A DNA stretch of 64,000 bases, from positions 42,774-106,773 of the forward strand of contig JAAEAF010006598.1 of NCBI GenBank assembly GCA_011037195.1, given 5' to 3'. Both the position numbers and the translations under genes were made by a program. Source of the DNA: Triatoma infestans (Eukaryota > Arthropoda > Insecta > Hemiptera > Reduviidae). The notes under the pieces are model-generated. The model made no database searches and was not told where the DNA came from. It saw only the letters and a list, made by a program, of their open reading frames with translations. This document shows, one piece after another, positions 1 through 10,800 of the stretch (the stretch's first letter is position 1; each line of letters begins with the position of its first letter).

Positions 1-774
1 ATGCGGCCGAGGGCACAATACCGAGGGTTGGTGGGAGAGTCACAAGACCCCCCCGTCCCCTGGTGGACTCCAGAATGCAAGGCAGCCAAAGCAGCAAAAA
101 AGCAGGCCCTAAATAGATTTAAAAGGTATCCGACGGAGGAAAATTTAATAAATTTTAAAAGATTAAGAGCCAGGGAGAAGCGTTTAATCAAACAAACCAA
201 AAAGGAAACCCTCACCTCCTATGTTTCAAAGATTTCCTCATCTTCAACTTTAAAGGAGGTGTGGAATAAGATAAGAGCTCTCTCTGGCAGTCGCAGAACC
301 CCGTCGATACCGATACTAAAAATCAATGATGTCGTCGTCACCGAGTCGGGAGATGTAGCTGGGGCCTTGGCTGGACACTTTTCTCAGGTGTCTAGCTCAC
401 AGGGTTACTCGGTGGAGTTTCTCCGGCGAAAAGGTGACGTGGAGCAACAGCCACTTGACTTTGAATCTGCCATCCTTGAAACATATAATGAACCGCTGAC
501 CATACAAGAATTAGAGAACGCTTTAAAGAAATGCAAAGATACTGCTCCAGGTTTGGATGGAATCCCGTATGCTATGATCAAAAACTTGAACGCAGCTGGG
601 AAGCAAAGCCTTCTCCAGTTGTACAATAGCATATGGGAGACAGGCCAATACCCTGATGGTTGGCGGGAAGCACTTATTATACCGATCCCTAAAGAAGGAA
701 AAGACCCCAGTGAACCCTCTAGTTATAGACCTATTTCGTTGACCACCTGCTTGAGTAAGGTCCTCGAATCCAAC
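1..774 (+). pseudogene. Non-LTR retrotransposon reverse transcriptase fragment (5' and 3' truncated)
   Basis: The open frame from base 1 encodes the linker and N-terminal reverse transcriptase region of a non-LTR retrotransposon. Visible motifs are PWWTPECKAAK (residues 20-30, the WW-x-PEC linker of Jockey/R1-type ORF2 proteins), CKDTAPGLDGIPYAMI (RT motif 1 region) and REALIIPIPKEGKDPS followed by SYRPISLTTCLSKVLES (RT motif 2). The frame stays open to 999, but after about 774 the translation becomes lysine- and asparagine-rich and unrelated, so the element is broken there before the catalytic ADD motif. The 5' part lies outside the window. The methionine at base 1 is not a real start. In an intact element the protein copies element RNA at the target site; this piece cannot. 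Confidence 0.85.
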
Positions 775-1039
775 ATAAACTATATAAATAAAAACAAACT
801 GAAAATTTACCTAAATTTAGAATATAAAAAATATTTTAAAGACATACAGAAAGTGTTTTTATTAGAAAATGATGACCATAATGTCCTAAACAAAAATAAA
901 GGAAAAATAGAACTAAAAACTAAGATTATAAAATTGATTAACAAAACTAAAGACTTGATTATAAAATTAAGGACCTTCTACCCAAAGAGCTATTTATAAA
1001 TAAAAATATATTGTACATTTTTTCATAATCCATATTGTA
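775..1039. other. AT-rich junction sequence
   Basis: Strongly A-rich sequence follows the break in the preceding reverse transcriptase fragment. No coding signal or repeat was recognised. Confidence 0.4.
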
Positions 1040-1994
1040 AAACAAGTTTTCCATAGCGAGCAATTCGGAGCAATATCCTGCAACATCGCATATATTTTGC
1101 TAAATATTTGGTGCGAAAATCACTGTACTGCAAACAATGAAAAAGGAAATGACAAACGCTGTCTTTTTCATTTACTGCAAATACTGTACATTCTTAATAT
1201 CGGGACAAAACCTATGTCGCCTGCCATTATGGTACAGGGAAGGAAATTTTTTATTACACAACCTAAGTTGCGCGACTATCCTGATTTTGCTTATATGGCA
1301 CTTAATAAATAAGTAGTCTTCTCCGAATTTCAAGGAGCTACAATGCCGATAATGCATATTAAATGGAGAATTTATTATAGCATCTATATCCTTACTGATC
1401 AGCTAACCTTCGAATGATTTTATCATTTCCCTTCTCATCTGCGTCAAAGTGGATCCGGCAAGATTCTTCAGAATATCAATTACAATTACATTTAAGCAAA
1501 ACCGAAATTGCGAATACCAGTTAAAAGGTAGGATACAACTTTTATCCAACTCAGCTAGTCTAGAGAAAATTATTTTAGGCAAACAATCATCGGCCATATT
1601 CATTATTTTAATTGCCCAGTCCAGCATTCTGCTGAATAATTTTAATCTAAAGTGAAGCCTGCCAGTTTCCACCCGCACTTAACAATCAGGAGTGTTGTGA
1701 GGCAATGCCAAAAGCGATTTCAAAAATTTTATCTGTCCCCTCTCTATTAATTCATAATAATCACAACCCCCACACCTCTGAAGCATACAGTAGAACACTT
1801 TCTGCTAGAAAGTTAAATAGACAAATTTTAGTCCCCCAGTAATCAGACTTGAGTTTTTTTAACAAATTTAAAACTGCAGAACTGGCAATATTATAAATAT
1901 TAAATTTAACGATTGCATTTTTACAAGCCACTCGAAATTTGGCCGAGCTAGCAAAACCTACTCCCAAATAATTAGAAGTTTGTACAAATTCCAT
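1040..1994 (-). pseudogene. Non-LTR retrotransposon ORF2 C-terminal fragment (thumb plus zinc-binding tail)
   Basis: Read on the minus strand, 1994 to 1761 gives YLGVGFASSAKF and NFLAESVLLYASEVWGL, the typical region just after the RT palm. After a +1 frame change come LIERGQIKFLKSLLALPHNT, then an in-frame TAA, then VETGRL, then SCILPFNWYSQFRF. From about 1350 down to 1040, CHISKIRIVAQLRLCNKKF and, after a further frame change, CHFLFHCLQYSDFRTK fit the C-terminal CxxC...HxxxC-like tail of these proteins. The frameshifts and internal stop make it a dead copy. It points opposite to the fragment at 1-774 and looks like a different family (CR1/L2-like tail); that assignment is inference. Confidence 0.7.
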
Positions 1995-2210
1995 TCATTG
2001 TTATAATACAAGTGTTTCATTCTGCCTAACCTAGAGCTTTTCTGAAATGGTACAACCTCAGTTTTTGAAATGTAGGATTTAAATGATATTGTTTAAGTAA
2101 ATAAATAATAAATAATTTGATTTTTGACTACACGCACATAGATATGCATTATATGATATATATCTATATATATATATAAATATATATATAAACCCCACAT
2201 AATATATATA
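1995..2210. other. AT-rich spacer with (TA)n
   Basis: Low-complexity AT sequence containing an irregular TA microsatellite (about 2155-2212) that supplies the TA target of the DNA transposon to its right. No gene seen. Confidence 0.5.
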
Positions 2211-2380
2211 TAGGGTGACCAGAGTTATATGCTCCACCCACTTTTTTTTTTTAAACGGCGGGAAATTTCGAAAAAATAGAAAACCGTATTTAATCATTTT
2301 TAGTGTAGGTTATTTTCAGTGATTGATCCATTTTTTTTTATACCTCAATATCCCGAGATACAGCATCCAACTTTTTTTTT

Positions 2381-3005
2381 NNNNNNNNNNNNNNNNNNNN
2401 NNNNNNNNNNNNNNNNNNNNNNNNNNNNNNNNNNNNNNNNNNNNNNNNNNNNNNNNNNNNNNNNNNNNNNNNNNNNNNNNNNNNNNNNNNNNNNNNNNNN
2501 NNNNNNNNNNNNNNNNNNNNNNNNNNNNNNNNNNNNNNNNNNNNNNNNNNNNNNNNNNNNNNNNNNNNNNNNNNNNNNNNNNNNNNNNNNNNNNNNNNNN
2601 NNNNNNNNNNNNNNNNNNNNNNNNNNNNNNNNNNNNNNNNNNNNNNNNNNNNNNNNNNNNNNNNNNNNNNNNNNNNNNNNNNNNNNNNNNNNNNNNNNNN
2701 NNNNNNNNNNNNNNNNNNNNNNNNNNNNNNNNNNNNNNNNNNNNNNNNNNNNNNNNNNNNNNNNNNNNNNNNNNNNNNNNNNNNNNNNNNNNNNNNNNNN
2801 NNNNNNNNNNNNNNNNNNNNNNNNNNNNNNNNNNNNNNNNNNNNNNNNNNNNNNNNNNNNNNNNNNNNNNNNNNNNNNNNNNNNNNNNNNNNNNNNNNNN
2901 NNNNNNNNNNNNNNNNNNNNNNNNNNNNNNNNNNNNNNNNNNNNNNNNNNNNNNNNNNNNNNNNNNNNNNNNNNNNNNNNNNNNNNNNNNNNNNNNNNNN
3001 NNNNN
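2381..3005. other. Assembly gap (625 N)
   Basis: Unresolved bases inside the Tc1/mariner-type element, next to a poly-T/poly-A tract of its inverted repeat. Open frames predicted through it are meaningless. Confidence 0.99.
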
Positions 3006-3145
3006 TGATGGCGTGTGGCGAAGGTAACTTGTGGATTTTCTTCTGCCCATATTCTAAAGTCCCAACGATTAAGAAGGCCATTGTTGGTAAACTTTGATTC
3101 ATTAGTCCATAAAATTGTGCATTTTTTGTGGGGATATCTAAAAAT
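3006..3145 (-). pseudogene. DDE transposase fragment (Tc1/mariner/IS630 type)
   Basis: On the minus strand from about 3137 the translation contains ILWTNESKFTNNGLLNRW followed by FRIWAEENPQVTF. This matches the region around the second catalytic aspartate of Tc1/mariner-like transposases, usually written as W/F-T/S-D-E-S-x-F followed by NR and W/Y-A/S-x-E-N-P. The aspartate is replaced by asparagine (TNES for TDES), so catalysis should be lost. The rest of the gene lies in or beyond the N gap. Confidence 0.65.
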
Positions 3146-3635
3146 AAAGCGTACAGTAACCTTAATCCCGTGGCTTCAGTCGAAGATCTGAACGTCGAAT
3201 AACTTGCCTCTGCCTAGATGTTGACTTGCCACCCAAGTGTGCTAAAACAGAGCGTGGAGTCCAGAGTTTGGTTCCCTATCCGTGATGGGGCCCCGTTTGA
3301 GAGCTTCTTAAAGAAAAAATAAGGTAATTTTGAAATTAAAATGAAATTTGTTTTTCATATTTTAAAATTACCATAACTTGGAAAAAACCTAACCGCATAT
3401 TTTAAATTTTTTTTTTTTTTAGAGGCTCAATTACTATAAAAATATGCAAAAAAAAATATAATGTTTCCATTGGAAAAAAAAAGGTTGGATGCTGTATCTC
3501 GGGTTATGGGGTTTAAAAATGGATCAATAACTGAAATAAACTAGACAAAACATGATACATACGTGTTTTCATTTTCGAAATTTCCGCCGTTTAAAAAAAA
3601 AGGGCCTGGGGGGGGGAATATAACTCTGGCACCTG

Positions 3636-3666
<31 letters not shown>

Positions 3667-3720
3667 CCCATATATATACCCCATATATAATATAATGTTT
3701 GAATATATGATCAAAAAAGT
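3636..3720. repeat. (TA)n microsatellite
   Basis: TA-rich simple repeat directly outside the right inverted repeat of the DNA transposon, ending near a short GTTTGGAGACCACTGCTT stretch (about 3718-3737) that resembles a hAT-transposon tip. Confidence 0.6.
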
Positions 3721-3721
3721 T

Positions 3722-4030
3722 TGGAGACCACTGCTTTAGAGGAAAGCTACTGTCCCCTCCCCCTAAGTTTCAAAAAATAAATTTTCCCGGGAAAATGTTT
3801 TAAATAAAAGCGATAGGTGTTTGTGTATGTAGCTAGTGTACCGAGTTAAAAGAAAATTGTTGGAGCTGTTTTCGAAAAAAATCACGAAAAACTGAAAAAA
3901 AGCATACAGTAAAGTATGGGTTGATGGATTTTACCCGAAAGCTTTTATTTCGAATTCTGAGAATTTTCGGTAGAAATTAAAAAATATTTCCGGTAGAAAA
4001 GTAAATTTCGACAATTCAGCACCATTATTA
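3722..4030 (+). repeat. Family A dispersed repeat, + copy (second half)
   Basis: Contains the TTTAGAGGAAAGC block, the C-rich run, TTTTAAATAAAAGCGATAGG, AAAATTGTTGGAGCTGTTTT and TTGATGGATTTTACCCGAAA blocks, then part of the (CA)n-distal TTTCCGGTAGAAAA block. The (CA)n tract and terminal hairpin are missing. Confidence 0.75.
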
Positions 4031-4587
4031 TAATATACTTGTTTCTTAAGAAGCAAAATTCATCGTACCTTAAATTCATATCAAAAGTCATTAAATCAAT
4101 TAATTGTTTCATATTTTTGTATCGCTATTACATGTATAAAAGATATAGAGACCTGCCTGTAAATAGCCTTGATGACGGGGCTAGTTAGTTCACCTATAAC
4201 TTATAACATTACCGCTGGAGGCCACCACGAGCAAACTATTATACACACTTCAAACAAGTGAGTAGTTTCGTCAGAGTCTTTGGCGTACTCTTATAATTTC
4301 TACAAAAAAAAAAGCCAAACTCAAAAAAAAGAAGGAATCGAAATGAGATATCGATCTTTGCTCAGACTAGTTTCCTTCTTGTAAATTCGCTCTATGTACC
4401 TAGCCCGCATTTTTCCCCCCTTACAAGAGAAAAATATATTGATTCCAATTAATTGAGGTGTGGCCGTTTATCACATATTTACATATTTAATTTATGTTGA
4501 AATTATTTTATACTTTTCATACAAACAATTCTTCGAATTAATTTACAACTTTTTTTTTTTTTTTACTTAATTACTTTTTAATTTTCC
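4031..4587. other. Unassigned sequence between Family A copies
   Basis: AT-rich sequence with poly-A and poly-T runs. No open frame or recognisable repeat motif was seen. Confidence 0.4.
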
Positions 4588-5135
4588 TCTTAATGAGGAA
4601 GTATTGCGAATAAGTCAATTTTTTTTTTTTATAAAAGTTTTCACAGGAAACACACGTTTTGAGGTCCAATAGTCCAAACAAATTTATGTTTAGACCGTTT
4701 TGTTCGAGTGGTCAACATAACCCCCAAAAATGAAAAATCTCAGAAAGTTCAAACTTGATATTTCGTTTAAGTTTCACCAAACGTCCAGACAATAAAGTTT
4801 TGGACAAACCGGAAATATAAACTTACAAAATGGATTTTTTAGTTTTTTGAGATTTTCTCGAAAACAGCTCCAAGATTTTTTTTTTAAACTTGGTATATTA
4901 CCAACACATACCGAGAGCTACAACTTATACATTTTCTGGAGCAATATTGCACTAGGAAAATTCATTGGAGGAATTTTTGGGGGGGAGGGATGAAGTTATA
5001 TTTTCCTTAAAGTGCTATTTTAACTTACTATATGATTCATCTGTATAATATCAACAGAATTAAATATGTAGCCAAAATTTCGTAGTTTGAAGAAAATCGG
5101 TTGGCCGGAAATCCGGTTCACATATGAAAATATAT
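4588..5135 (-). repeat. Family A dispersed repeat, - copy
   Basis: Starts with the terminal hairpin remnant CCTCTTAATGAGGAAG, then ATTGCGAATAAGTCAA and TTTTCACAGGAAACAC. It continues through AAAAATCTCAGAAAGTTC, a degenerate CCGGAA block and TTTCTCGAAAACAGCTCCAA to GAAGAAAATCGGTTGGCCGG. A (TA)n tract lies just past its right end. Confidence 0.75.
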
Positions 5136-5279
5136 ATATATATATATGCGAATCCCAAATAAAATATAAAAGTCTTACTTCCAGGAAACCGGTTTTCTCA
5201 TTTCAATTATTCAGTTATGATGTTACAAGTTATATAGAAATTTTCAATTACAACAACTTTTGAAAGTGTTATAAGAGAT

Positions 5280-5405
5280 GTTGTGGTTGGGTCCGCAGAG
5301 CTGGAAAGCGTCAGGGATATGTTCCGTAATAGTGTGCTCCTTCAGCTCTGCGGACCCAACCACAACAACATAGAAGCAGGCTTTTACGGAAAATATCTCT
5401 ACAGT
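5280..5405 (+). repeat. Palindromic relative of the ribozyme-bearing unit (no ribozyme core)
   Basis: A 24-bp arm (5280-5303, GTTGTGGTTGGGTCCGCAGA then GCTG) is repeated perfectly inverted at 5343-5366, leaving a 39-base loop. The arm is the 3' end of the unit seen at 32.4, 53.7 and 62.4 kb. After the right arm comes GAAGCAGGCTTTTACGGAAA, also from that unit. The hammerhead-like segment is absent here. Confidence 0.7.
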
Positions 5406-5944
5406 TATGAGAGTTATAACTTTTGTGTGTGTTAATGAAATAAGTATTAAATTATGCCCTAAAGGGATATTAAACTCTTTGTGGTAAGATTCATTGAATA
5501 TTAACAATAGAAAAGCTTCACCCCTCTCCAAATCACTCGGTTCATATTTAATTGTAATAACTACAGTTTAATAGTCTGGAACACTCCAGCGAACTACTTG
5601 TTCTTTATTCTCCAAGCTTATCTTCCTTCATTTAATAAAATATATATATAGTTTTAAATTTTAATTTGTTATAGTTTTATTTCACCATTTAAATATATGA
5701 TAGAATTTATTTGTTCTATTGTTTATTAGGTATGTTGTATAAAACTAATAACAGTGGGTGGGAGTTTATATCGTGATTGGTAGATTAAATTCTGTCAGCT
5801 GGCTTTATTGTGCCGAGATTATACAGTGACACGCTTACGTAACACGGTCAAATGCACGAATCTGATCCTATCTGATAATAGTTTGGAATTTAAATCATGA
5901 TGTCTCTGATGATAATCTTTAATAACAAAATAGAAAAAAAAAAA
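5406..5944. other. Unassigned AT-rich sequence
   Basis: No gene, transposon protein or Family A block was recognised. Confidence 0.4.
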
Positions 5945-6048
5945 TGTTTTTTTTAACCAAACGTGAAACATTCACACGCCGCTCTTCTATAGCAATCACT
6001 ACAATTAAATCGACACATTTTCTTAGAACTTTTTTCGATATTTTTGTT

Positions 6049-6084
<36 letters not shown>

Positions 6085-6190
6085 ACACACACACACACAC
6101 CGAGATCAACCGAAATAAAATTTTTTTTCAAAAACAAATCACATTTCTAAAATTTGTCACTTGCAATACTTGCTCTATAGCAGCAGCAAC
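5945..6190 (+). repeat. Family A dispersed repeat, short + copy with (CA)n
   Basis: An internally deleted copy: the 5' tip (GTGAAACATTCACACG) is joined almost directly to the ATATTTTTGTTCAC block, the (CA)n tract (about 6053-6100) and a remnant 3' end (AAAATTTGTCACTTGCAATA then CTTGCTCTATAG). Confidence 0.75.
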
Positions 6191-6207
6191 AGGTAGTTAA
6201 GGCCAAA

Positions 6208-6590
6208 AAAAATCTAGTATGAAACACTCACACGACTTTCACTTCCTCCATATTAATACAATCTAATTATCTTTAAAATTGCGATCTTCAAAATTTTCTT
6301 TAAGAATTTGTATGGAGCGCCCCAATTTGAAAACCAACAAAACTTTACGCTGTTTAAATTTAAACCCAACTCCGCAGTCTCCCAAAACCCCTCTAAATAC
6401 ATTTTTTGTATTTTTATGTTTCAAATAAAAGTGGTATGTTTATATCTATACAGTCAGCACATACCAAATAAATTTAAAGGAAATCCGTGAAAGTCGTTTA
6501 CGAGAAAATACCAAGAAATTCTAAAACCTATTCCGATTTTTTCACATTTGGTATTTTAGCAATTCTTCCAATGATATTTTATAAGTGGGA
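6208..6590 (+). repeat. Family A dispersed repeat, + copy (5' half)
   Basis: Begins TCTAGTATGAAACACTCACA, then ACTTTCACTTCCTCC, the TATGGAGCGC block, GTTTCAAATAAAAGTGGTA and AAAGGAAATCCGTGAAAGTC, and ends after the first subunit near 6590. Confidence 0.8.
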
Positions 6591-6599
6591 GTACCTTTA

Positions 6600-7025
6600 T
6601 TTATTTCATTATTTATTAAATTCGAGTGCCTTTCGGCCTGGGACCTAACCCTATATGGCCCCCCCGATTTTCCCCCAAATAATACCCCTAGTTAATCTCC
6701 CCTGTAATCTGCCGGATTGTCTACAATATCCTAAAATATCTTTCAATTCTCTACCAATTCTCCCAGGATATCCCGCAAGAGGGATGCCCTCCCAAACACA
6801 CGAAACCTAGTACTAGCGAAACGGGGACACTGACATAGATAGTGATACTCCGTTTCCCTAATTCCATCATCGCAGTTCTGACATATGAGACGTCCTCCCT
6901 ATATTTTGCAAATGACTAGCCATGTGTGACACTAAACCTACTAAAGTCCTCAGCCATATTCTACTAAGGGACAGGAGGTAATCTGAAACCTGCAGCTTAG
7001 TCCCATTGGTAGTACCATATAGTCA
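6600..7025 (-). pseudogene. Non-LTR retrotransposon 3' end: C-terminal zinc-binding motif
   Basis: On the minus strand about 6905-6760 reads RLICQNCDDGIRETEYHYLC then QCPRFASTRFRVFGRASLLR. The pattern CxxC...H-x-x-C-x-C-P...R-F-x-x-F-G is the zinc-finger-like tail that ends ORF2 in RNase H-bearing non-LTR elements. Stops follow the motif. The 3' untranslated tail runs toward 6600. It resembles the fragment at 58261-58920 and is 5' truncated. Confidence 0.65.
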
Positions 7026-7027
7026 GT

Positions 7028-7345
7028 CTATTGAAGTGGTATTTTAGAGCGAAGCTTAAGGTTATTGTACCCCGTCCCTAAAAAAACCCCAAAAATCAAT
7101 TTTTCTAGGAAAATGTTTCAAATAAAGTGAAAGATATTTCTGAATGTAGATAGTAGTACTCGAAGTTTAAAGAAAATCGTTGGACCTGTTTTCGAGAAAA
7201 TCGCAAAAAACAGAAAACAAAATTCAGTAAATCGCACTTGCTTTTGATGGATTTTTCTCAAAACCTTCGTGTCAAATGACTTTGTCAGGTGACTTTAACA
7301 CGATCACAATACTTCCTCTTACCAAGAGCTAGGGGAAAAAAAGCA
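7028..7345 (+). repeat. Family A dispersed repeat, + copy (second half)
   Basis: Carries TGAAGTGGTATTTTAGAG, AAAATCAATTTTTCTAGG, TTTCAAATAAAGTGAAAG, AAAGAAAATCGTTGGACC and the 3' end ACACGATCACAATACTTCCT. The (CA)n segment is deleted. Confidence 0.8.
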
Positions 7346-7555
7346 AGAAGAAGTTCAGTGAAGTCGTACTTCCGGTTATTTTAAACGTTCTTCACAGATT
7401 ATCTGGTGAAATACCTAAACGGAAGTTTATGTTTTTGAATATTCAATTCTTCGTATTTTTAAGTTTTTAAAATGGGAATTTCATTAGATTACTTGTGCAT
7501 ATCTCAGCCTAACATTAAGAAACTAAAGTTTGGTTGTTTGTCAGTGTTGCGATAG
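7346..7555 (+). repeat. Degraded Family A fragment
   Basis: TTCAGTGAAGTCGTACTTCC then GGTTATT, and ATACCTAAACGGAAG, match the second-subunit blocks of Family A; the rest has decayed. Confidence 0.45.
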
Positions 7556-7735
7556 ATAACTGGTGGGTGGGTGCCTTCAAGGATCACGCAGGAGTCGCTC
7601 TCCAGACTCCAAAGTCTAATTAAACAGACAGGACTGGAAAGGACACTATAAATTATGGGGGCCACAATAGACCCTAGGGGTCGCGGTACTTATCCCTCAC
7701 AGAATCTAATCTAGAAAAATCGAATATAAGATTAG
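7556..7735 (+). mobile_element. Probable non-LTR retrotransposon 3' terminal fragment
   Basis: A more GC-balanced block with TTAAACAGACAGGACTGGAA and GGGGGCCACAATAGACCCTA followed by GGGGTCGCGG. It has the look of the 3' end of an RNase H-type non-LTR element, but no protein motif is retained, so the call is tentative. Confidence 0.35.
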
Positions 7736-8960
7736 GAACTTCCAGGCAGTCACCAGATCAACTTTGATGAGTATAGGCATCAGATAAATATTGTCACTTT
7801 ATCAACATAAATCTTATAAGATTCACCAACAAGCTAGGCCACACTGGCTCACCACGGTTACAACAAGCAAGAGTGTTATAACAACCATCTCATTCTCTTC
7901 AGTTCACCATTACATGGTCTCATTTTCTTGTTGCCATTACAGTATCGTCTTATCATCGTGAACCGTTCCCCTAACTTTGCTGGTCATTTACGAATTTATC
8001 TATACCATAATTTAAGACATATTTGACTACAATGGAACTTGAAATACTACGTGGTTTGGGGGGGGGAGGGCATACAGTATATCCACTATAGACGAGGAAG
8101 TCCATTAGTATTTGATAATGGTGGCGAGCTGTATTAATAAAGAGGAATAATAAAAGCATGTCCTTCTAAAACGTTAATAATGTATTCAGATATATCGCAT
8201 ACAATTATTCTATAATACGATTGCATATCTGATGAACCAGTTATTATTTACATATTTGTAAGGTCGGTCATATGTTTCTTATGGATTTATAAATAACATT
8301 TGTTTTCTTTCTCTGTTTATATAATTTTTTTATTTTCTTCACCATTTATTATCATAATCGGCCATGCCCTTTTAACATCCACTAATCTCTCGAAACATGT
8401 AGTGTAAAGTATTTGTCCTTTCAATAGTGATTTAAAAGGTTTATATTATATATTCCACAAATACTATTTATTACATTCATATTACATTCCTGTAAAGTAT
8501 TATAAAGGGTAGCAAAAGTAAAAAGTATCACATTACTATCATTACAAAAAAAAATAACACCGATTGTTATATAATCGATGTATTAAATATTTATTGCTTA
8601 CTTTCAAAGTTTTTAACTTTATTTTGTAATGTCGATTTAGTTATAGTTAATTTTGTGCTTGTATGTGTCTAAAAAAAAGGTGTGCAAAGTAACGATTTTT
8701 ACCTTTTGCGTCCTGTAATCAGATTTAAATATCTACATCTTGCTTGAGAAAGAAGTCACATGCATACACCTAGAGACACTTCCTTGTATTTAAATTTTAA
8801 CATTTCAATAAATAAAATTTTAAAAAGCAAATTTAGAAATCACAATCGATATTTCTTTATTCTGAGACAGGTGAATGTCAGGCTGTTGAATATGTATAAT
8901 CTTTTAGGCCTTCGCATCCAATCTCAAGAAAAACAATTTTTGCAGATTGATACGGCGTCG
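7736..8960. other. AT-rich sequence, nothing recognised
   Basis: No open frame of note, transposase motif or Family A block was found. It may be old intronic or intergenic sequence. Confidence 0.4.
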
Positions 8961-8962
8961 GT

Positions 8963-9111
8963 GGTTTGTTATAAACTGACATTTGCCTATATTGCACTGA
9001 ACTACTTCTAGGTAATATTGGAGGTGCTGGCTTCTTGTTGCTGGCATTCGAGGCGCCACTACCCTGAAGAATTTCATTGGAATATGGACGAAACGTCAGT
9101 TATAACAAACC
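8963..9111 (+). repeat. Inverted repeat with a weak hammerhead-like motif
   Basis: GGTTTGTTATAAACTGAC (8963-8980) pairs with GTCAGTTATAACAAACC (9095-9111) with one extra A. Inside lie CTGAAGA (9064-9070), a possible 5-bp stem (TTCAT with ATGGA) and GAAACGTC (9090-9097). The order CTGAAGA, stem, GAA, self-complementary ACGT, C is that of a hammerhead with minimal stem III. However, the 5' strand of stem I lies about 84 bases away rather than beside the core, so the call is weak. Confidence 0.3.
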
Positions 9112-9965
9112 AAATGACGCGGTCACAACTCGATAAACCTATATATATATAAAGATTTTTGTGAAAAAGATTTGTTGGTCTTCAAACAGCGCAATTTGTT
9201 TGGATTGTGAGAGTATAAGTGTATAATGGGTATGATGAAGGAGAGAAATTGTTTGGTCTGAATGAACAAACTAAATATGGTTGAACACTGTATAATGTTA
9301 AAAGTAACAGTGGCTGCCTGGACTTTACACTAAAATGGTAAAGGGTAAGGTAAATGACACATTGTGACTGGAGAGTGAACACTAGTGTATATCTATCTCC
9401 CGTCGCTGTTTATGCAGTTTCTCCCACTCTAGTCCGAGAGAGTGGTCCTATCATTTTTGTCTCTCTTTCTCTGCTATGGATCCTCTCATTGGATCCTATT
9501 ACAAGTGTATACGGCATATCTCATAATAAAAATCTAGTGTGAAACTAGACCGACTAGACCTAGAGACCAAAGCGTGAGGATAGTGAGCTCAAAATAAAAT
9601 GTTTGTACAACAACAACAAAAATATATAAAATTTGCTCAGGTAATTATTGTAATTAATAAAAATAAAGGTGACATTGAAATATTATTAAATTAATACAAA
9701 ACAATACCAATATGCATTTCATATAATGTTGTGGATAATGATTATTACTAAACATTACACTTGCTGTCTATCACTATAATGTAGTAACATTAGTAAGGGG
9801 TTATAATATTCCTTTTATTTTATACATTAGCGAGACATAATATAATTTAACGGAACCAATGTAATAATCACGAACAATACTATTATCACAAATTGTTAGT
9901 GGCCGAGTGTTTTTTATTATTGTTTTCTTATACAATGCTATTTCTTTTATTCATTCTTCTAGAGA
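9112..9965. other. AT-rich sequence, nothing recognised
   Basis: Includes a short TA run near 9141 and a CAACAACAACAA stretch near 9610. No coding signal seen. Confidence 0.4.
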
Positions 9966-10525
9966 AAAAAAGAATCTGGTGTGAAACACTCACGCGACAT
10001 TCTTTTACTACAATTTACTAAGTTATAATTCACTTCACATATAATTCTTGCAAGATGTTTATTTGGTTTCCATTTTACATGAATGGGAGAATGTGAACTT
10101 TAAAAAGCGACTTTTTGAGGAAAGCATAACCTCCCCCTCCCCTCCCAAAACACCCGTACGTGAATTTTCTCGGAAAAAGTTCCAAACAAAACTGCGAGGT
10201 CTGTGCATGTACAGTTTGTATACCAAGTTTAATGAAACCTGTCGGCATTTTCATAGAGACAATCTCAAAAAATTTAAAAAAATTCAAGTGGTATTTCCGG
10301 TATGACCGCTTTCGACCAAAACCTTATTGTCAGATTCCTTGGGGTGGAACTTAAACTGAATCGTAAGTTTGAACTTTCCGCGATTTTCTCTCTTTGAGCT
10401 GACCAAACACACCAGTTTTCGGATTTATGGGACCTCAAAACTATATTTCCGGGAAACTCGATATCGAAAATATGACAGGATCGTAATACTTCCTCTTGTA
10501 CTAGCAGTATGAGACAGTAAATATA
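9966..10525 (+). repeat. Family A dispersed repeat, + copy
   Basis: Near-complete: TCTGGTGTGAAACACTCACG at the 5' tip, one internal subunit with a C-rich run, TATTTCCGGTATGACC, then GGACCTCAAAACTATATTTC and the 3' end GATCGTAATACTTCCTCTTG. The CA tract is reduced to CAAACACACC. Confidence 0.85.
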
Positions 10526-10544
10526 AAATTGTATTTGATCAAGA

Positions 10545-10800
10545 ACGAGTTGTAGAAATAACTACAGCAAGTTCAAACTTGGTAATCCGTTTTCAATAGT
10601 ACTACGTATCATGACACTAAGGTTTCGGAAAAAATCCTTTAACCAGAAGTGCGACTTTATTGAATGTTTTTTCCTCAGTTTTTCTCGATTTTCTCGAATA
10701 CGACTCCAAGGATTTTCTTTAAACTTCATATACTAGATAGACTTGAAACATAGATTGATATTTTTCCGGGAAACACTTGCGTTATGCCAGCACCCGCTCT
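10545..10800 (-). repeat. Family A dispersed repeat, - copy (partial)
   Basis: Blocks AGTTCAAACTTGGTAATCCG, ACCAGAAGTGCGACTTTATT, TTTTCTCGAATACGACTCCA and TTTTTCCGGGAAACAC, in minus orientation. It abuts the preceding + copy tail to tail. Confidence 0.75.

Larger units (their letters stand above)
2213..3635 (-). mobile_element. Tc1/mariner-type DNA transposon with long terminal inverted repeats and internal assembly gap
   Basis: Two inverted arms of about 160-168 bp face each other: 2213-2380 and 3473-3635. Both begin with GGTG(A)CCAGAGTTATAT and contain the shared blocks AAACGGCGG and CGAGATACAGCATCCAAC. A TA dinucleotide lies outside each end (2211-2212 and 3636-3637), as expected for the IS630/Tc1/mariner superfamily. 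Between them is a run of N (2381-3005) and, on the minus strand, a piece of transposase. The arms differ by many substitutions and the catalytic region is damaged, so this is an old copy. Confidence 0.75.

Noticed and set aside
2316..3102. Several long open frames across 2316-3102
   Set aside because: They consist almost entirely of unresolved N bases; only the short transposase piece at the right edge is real.
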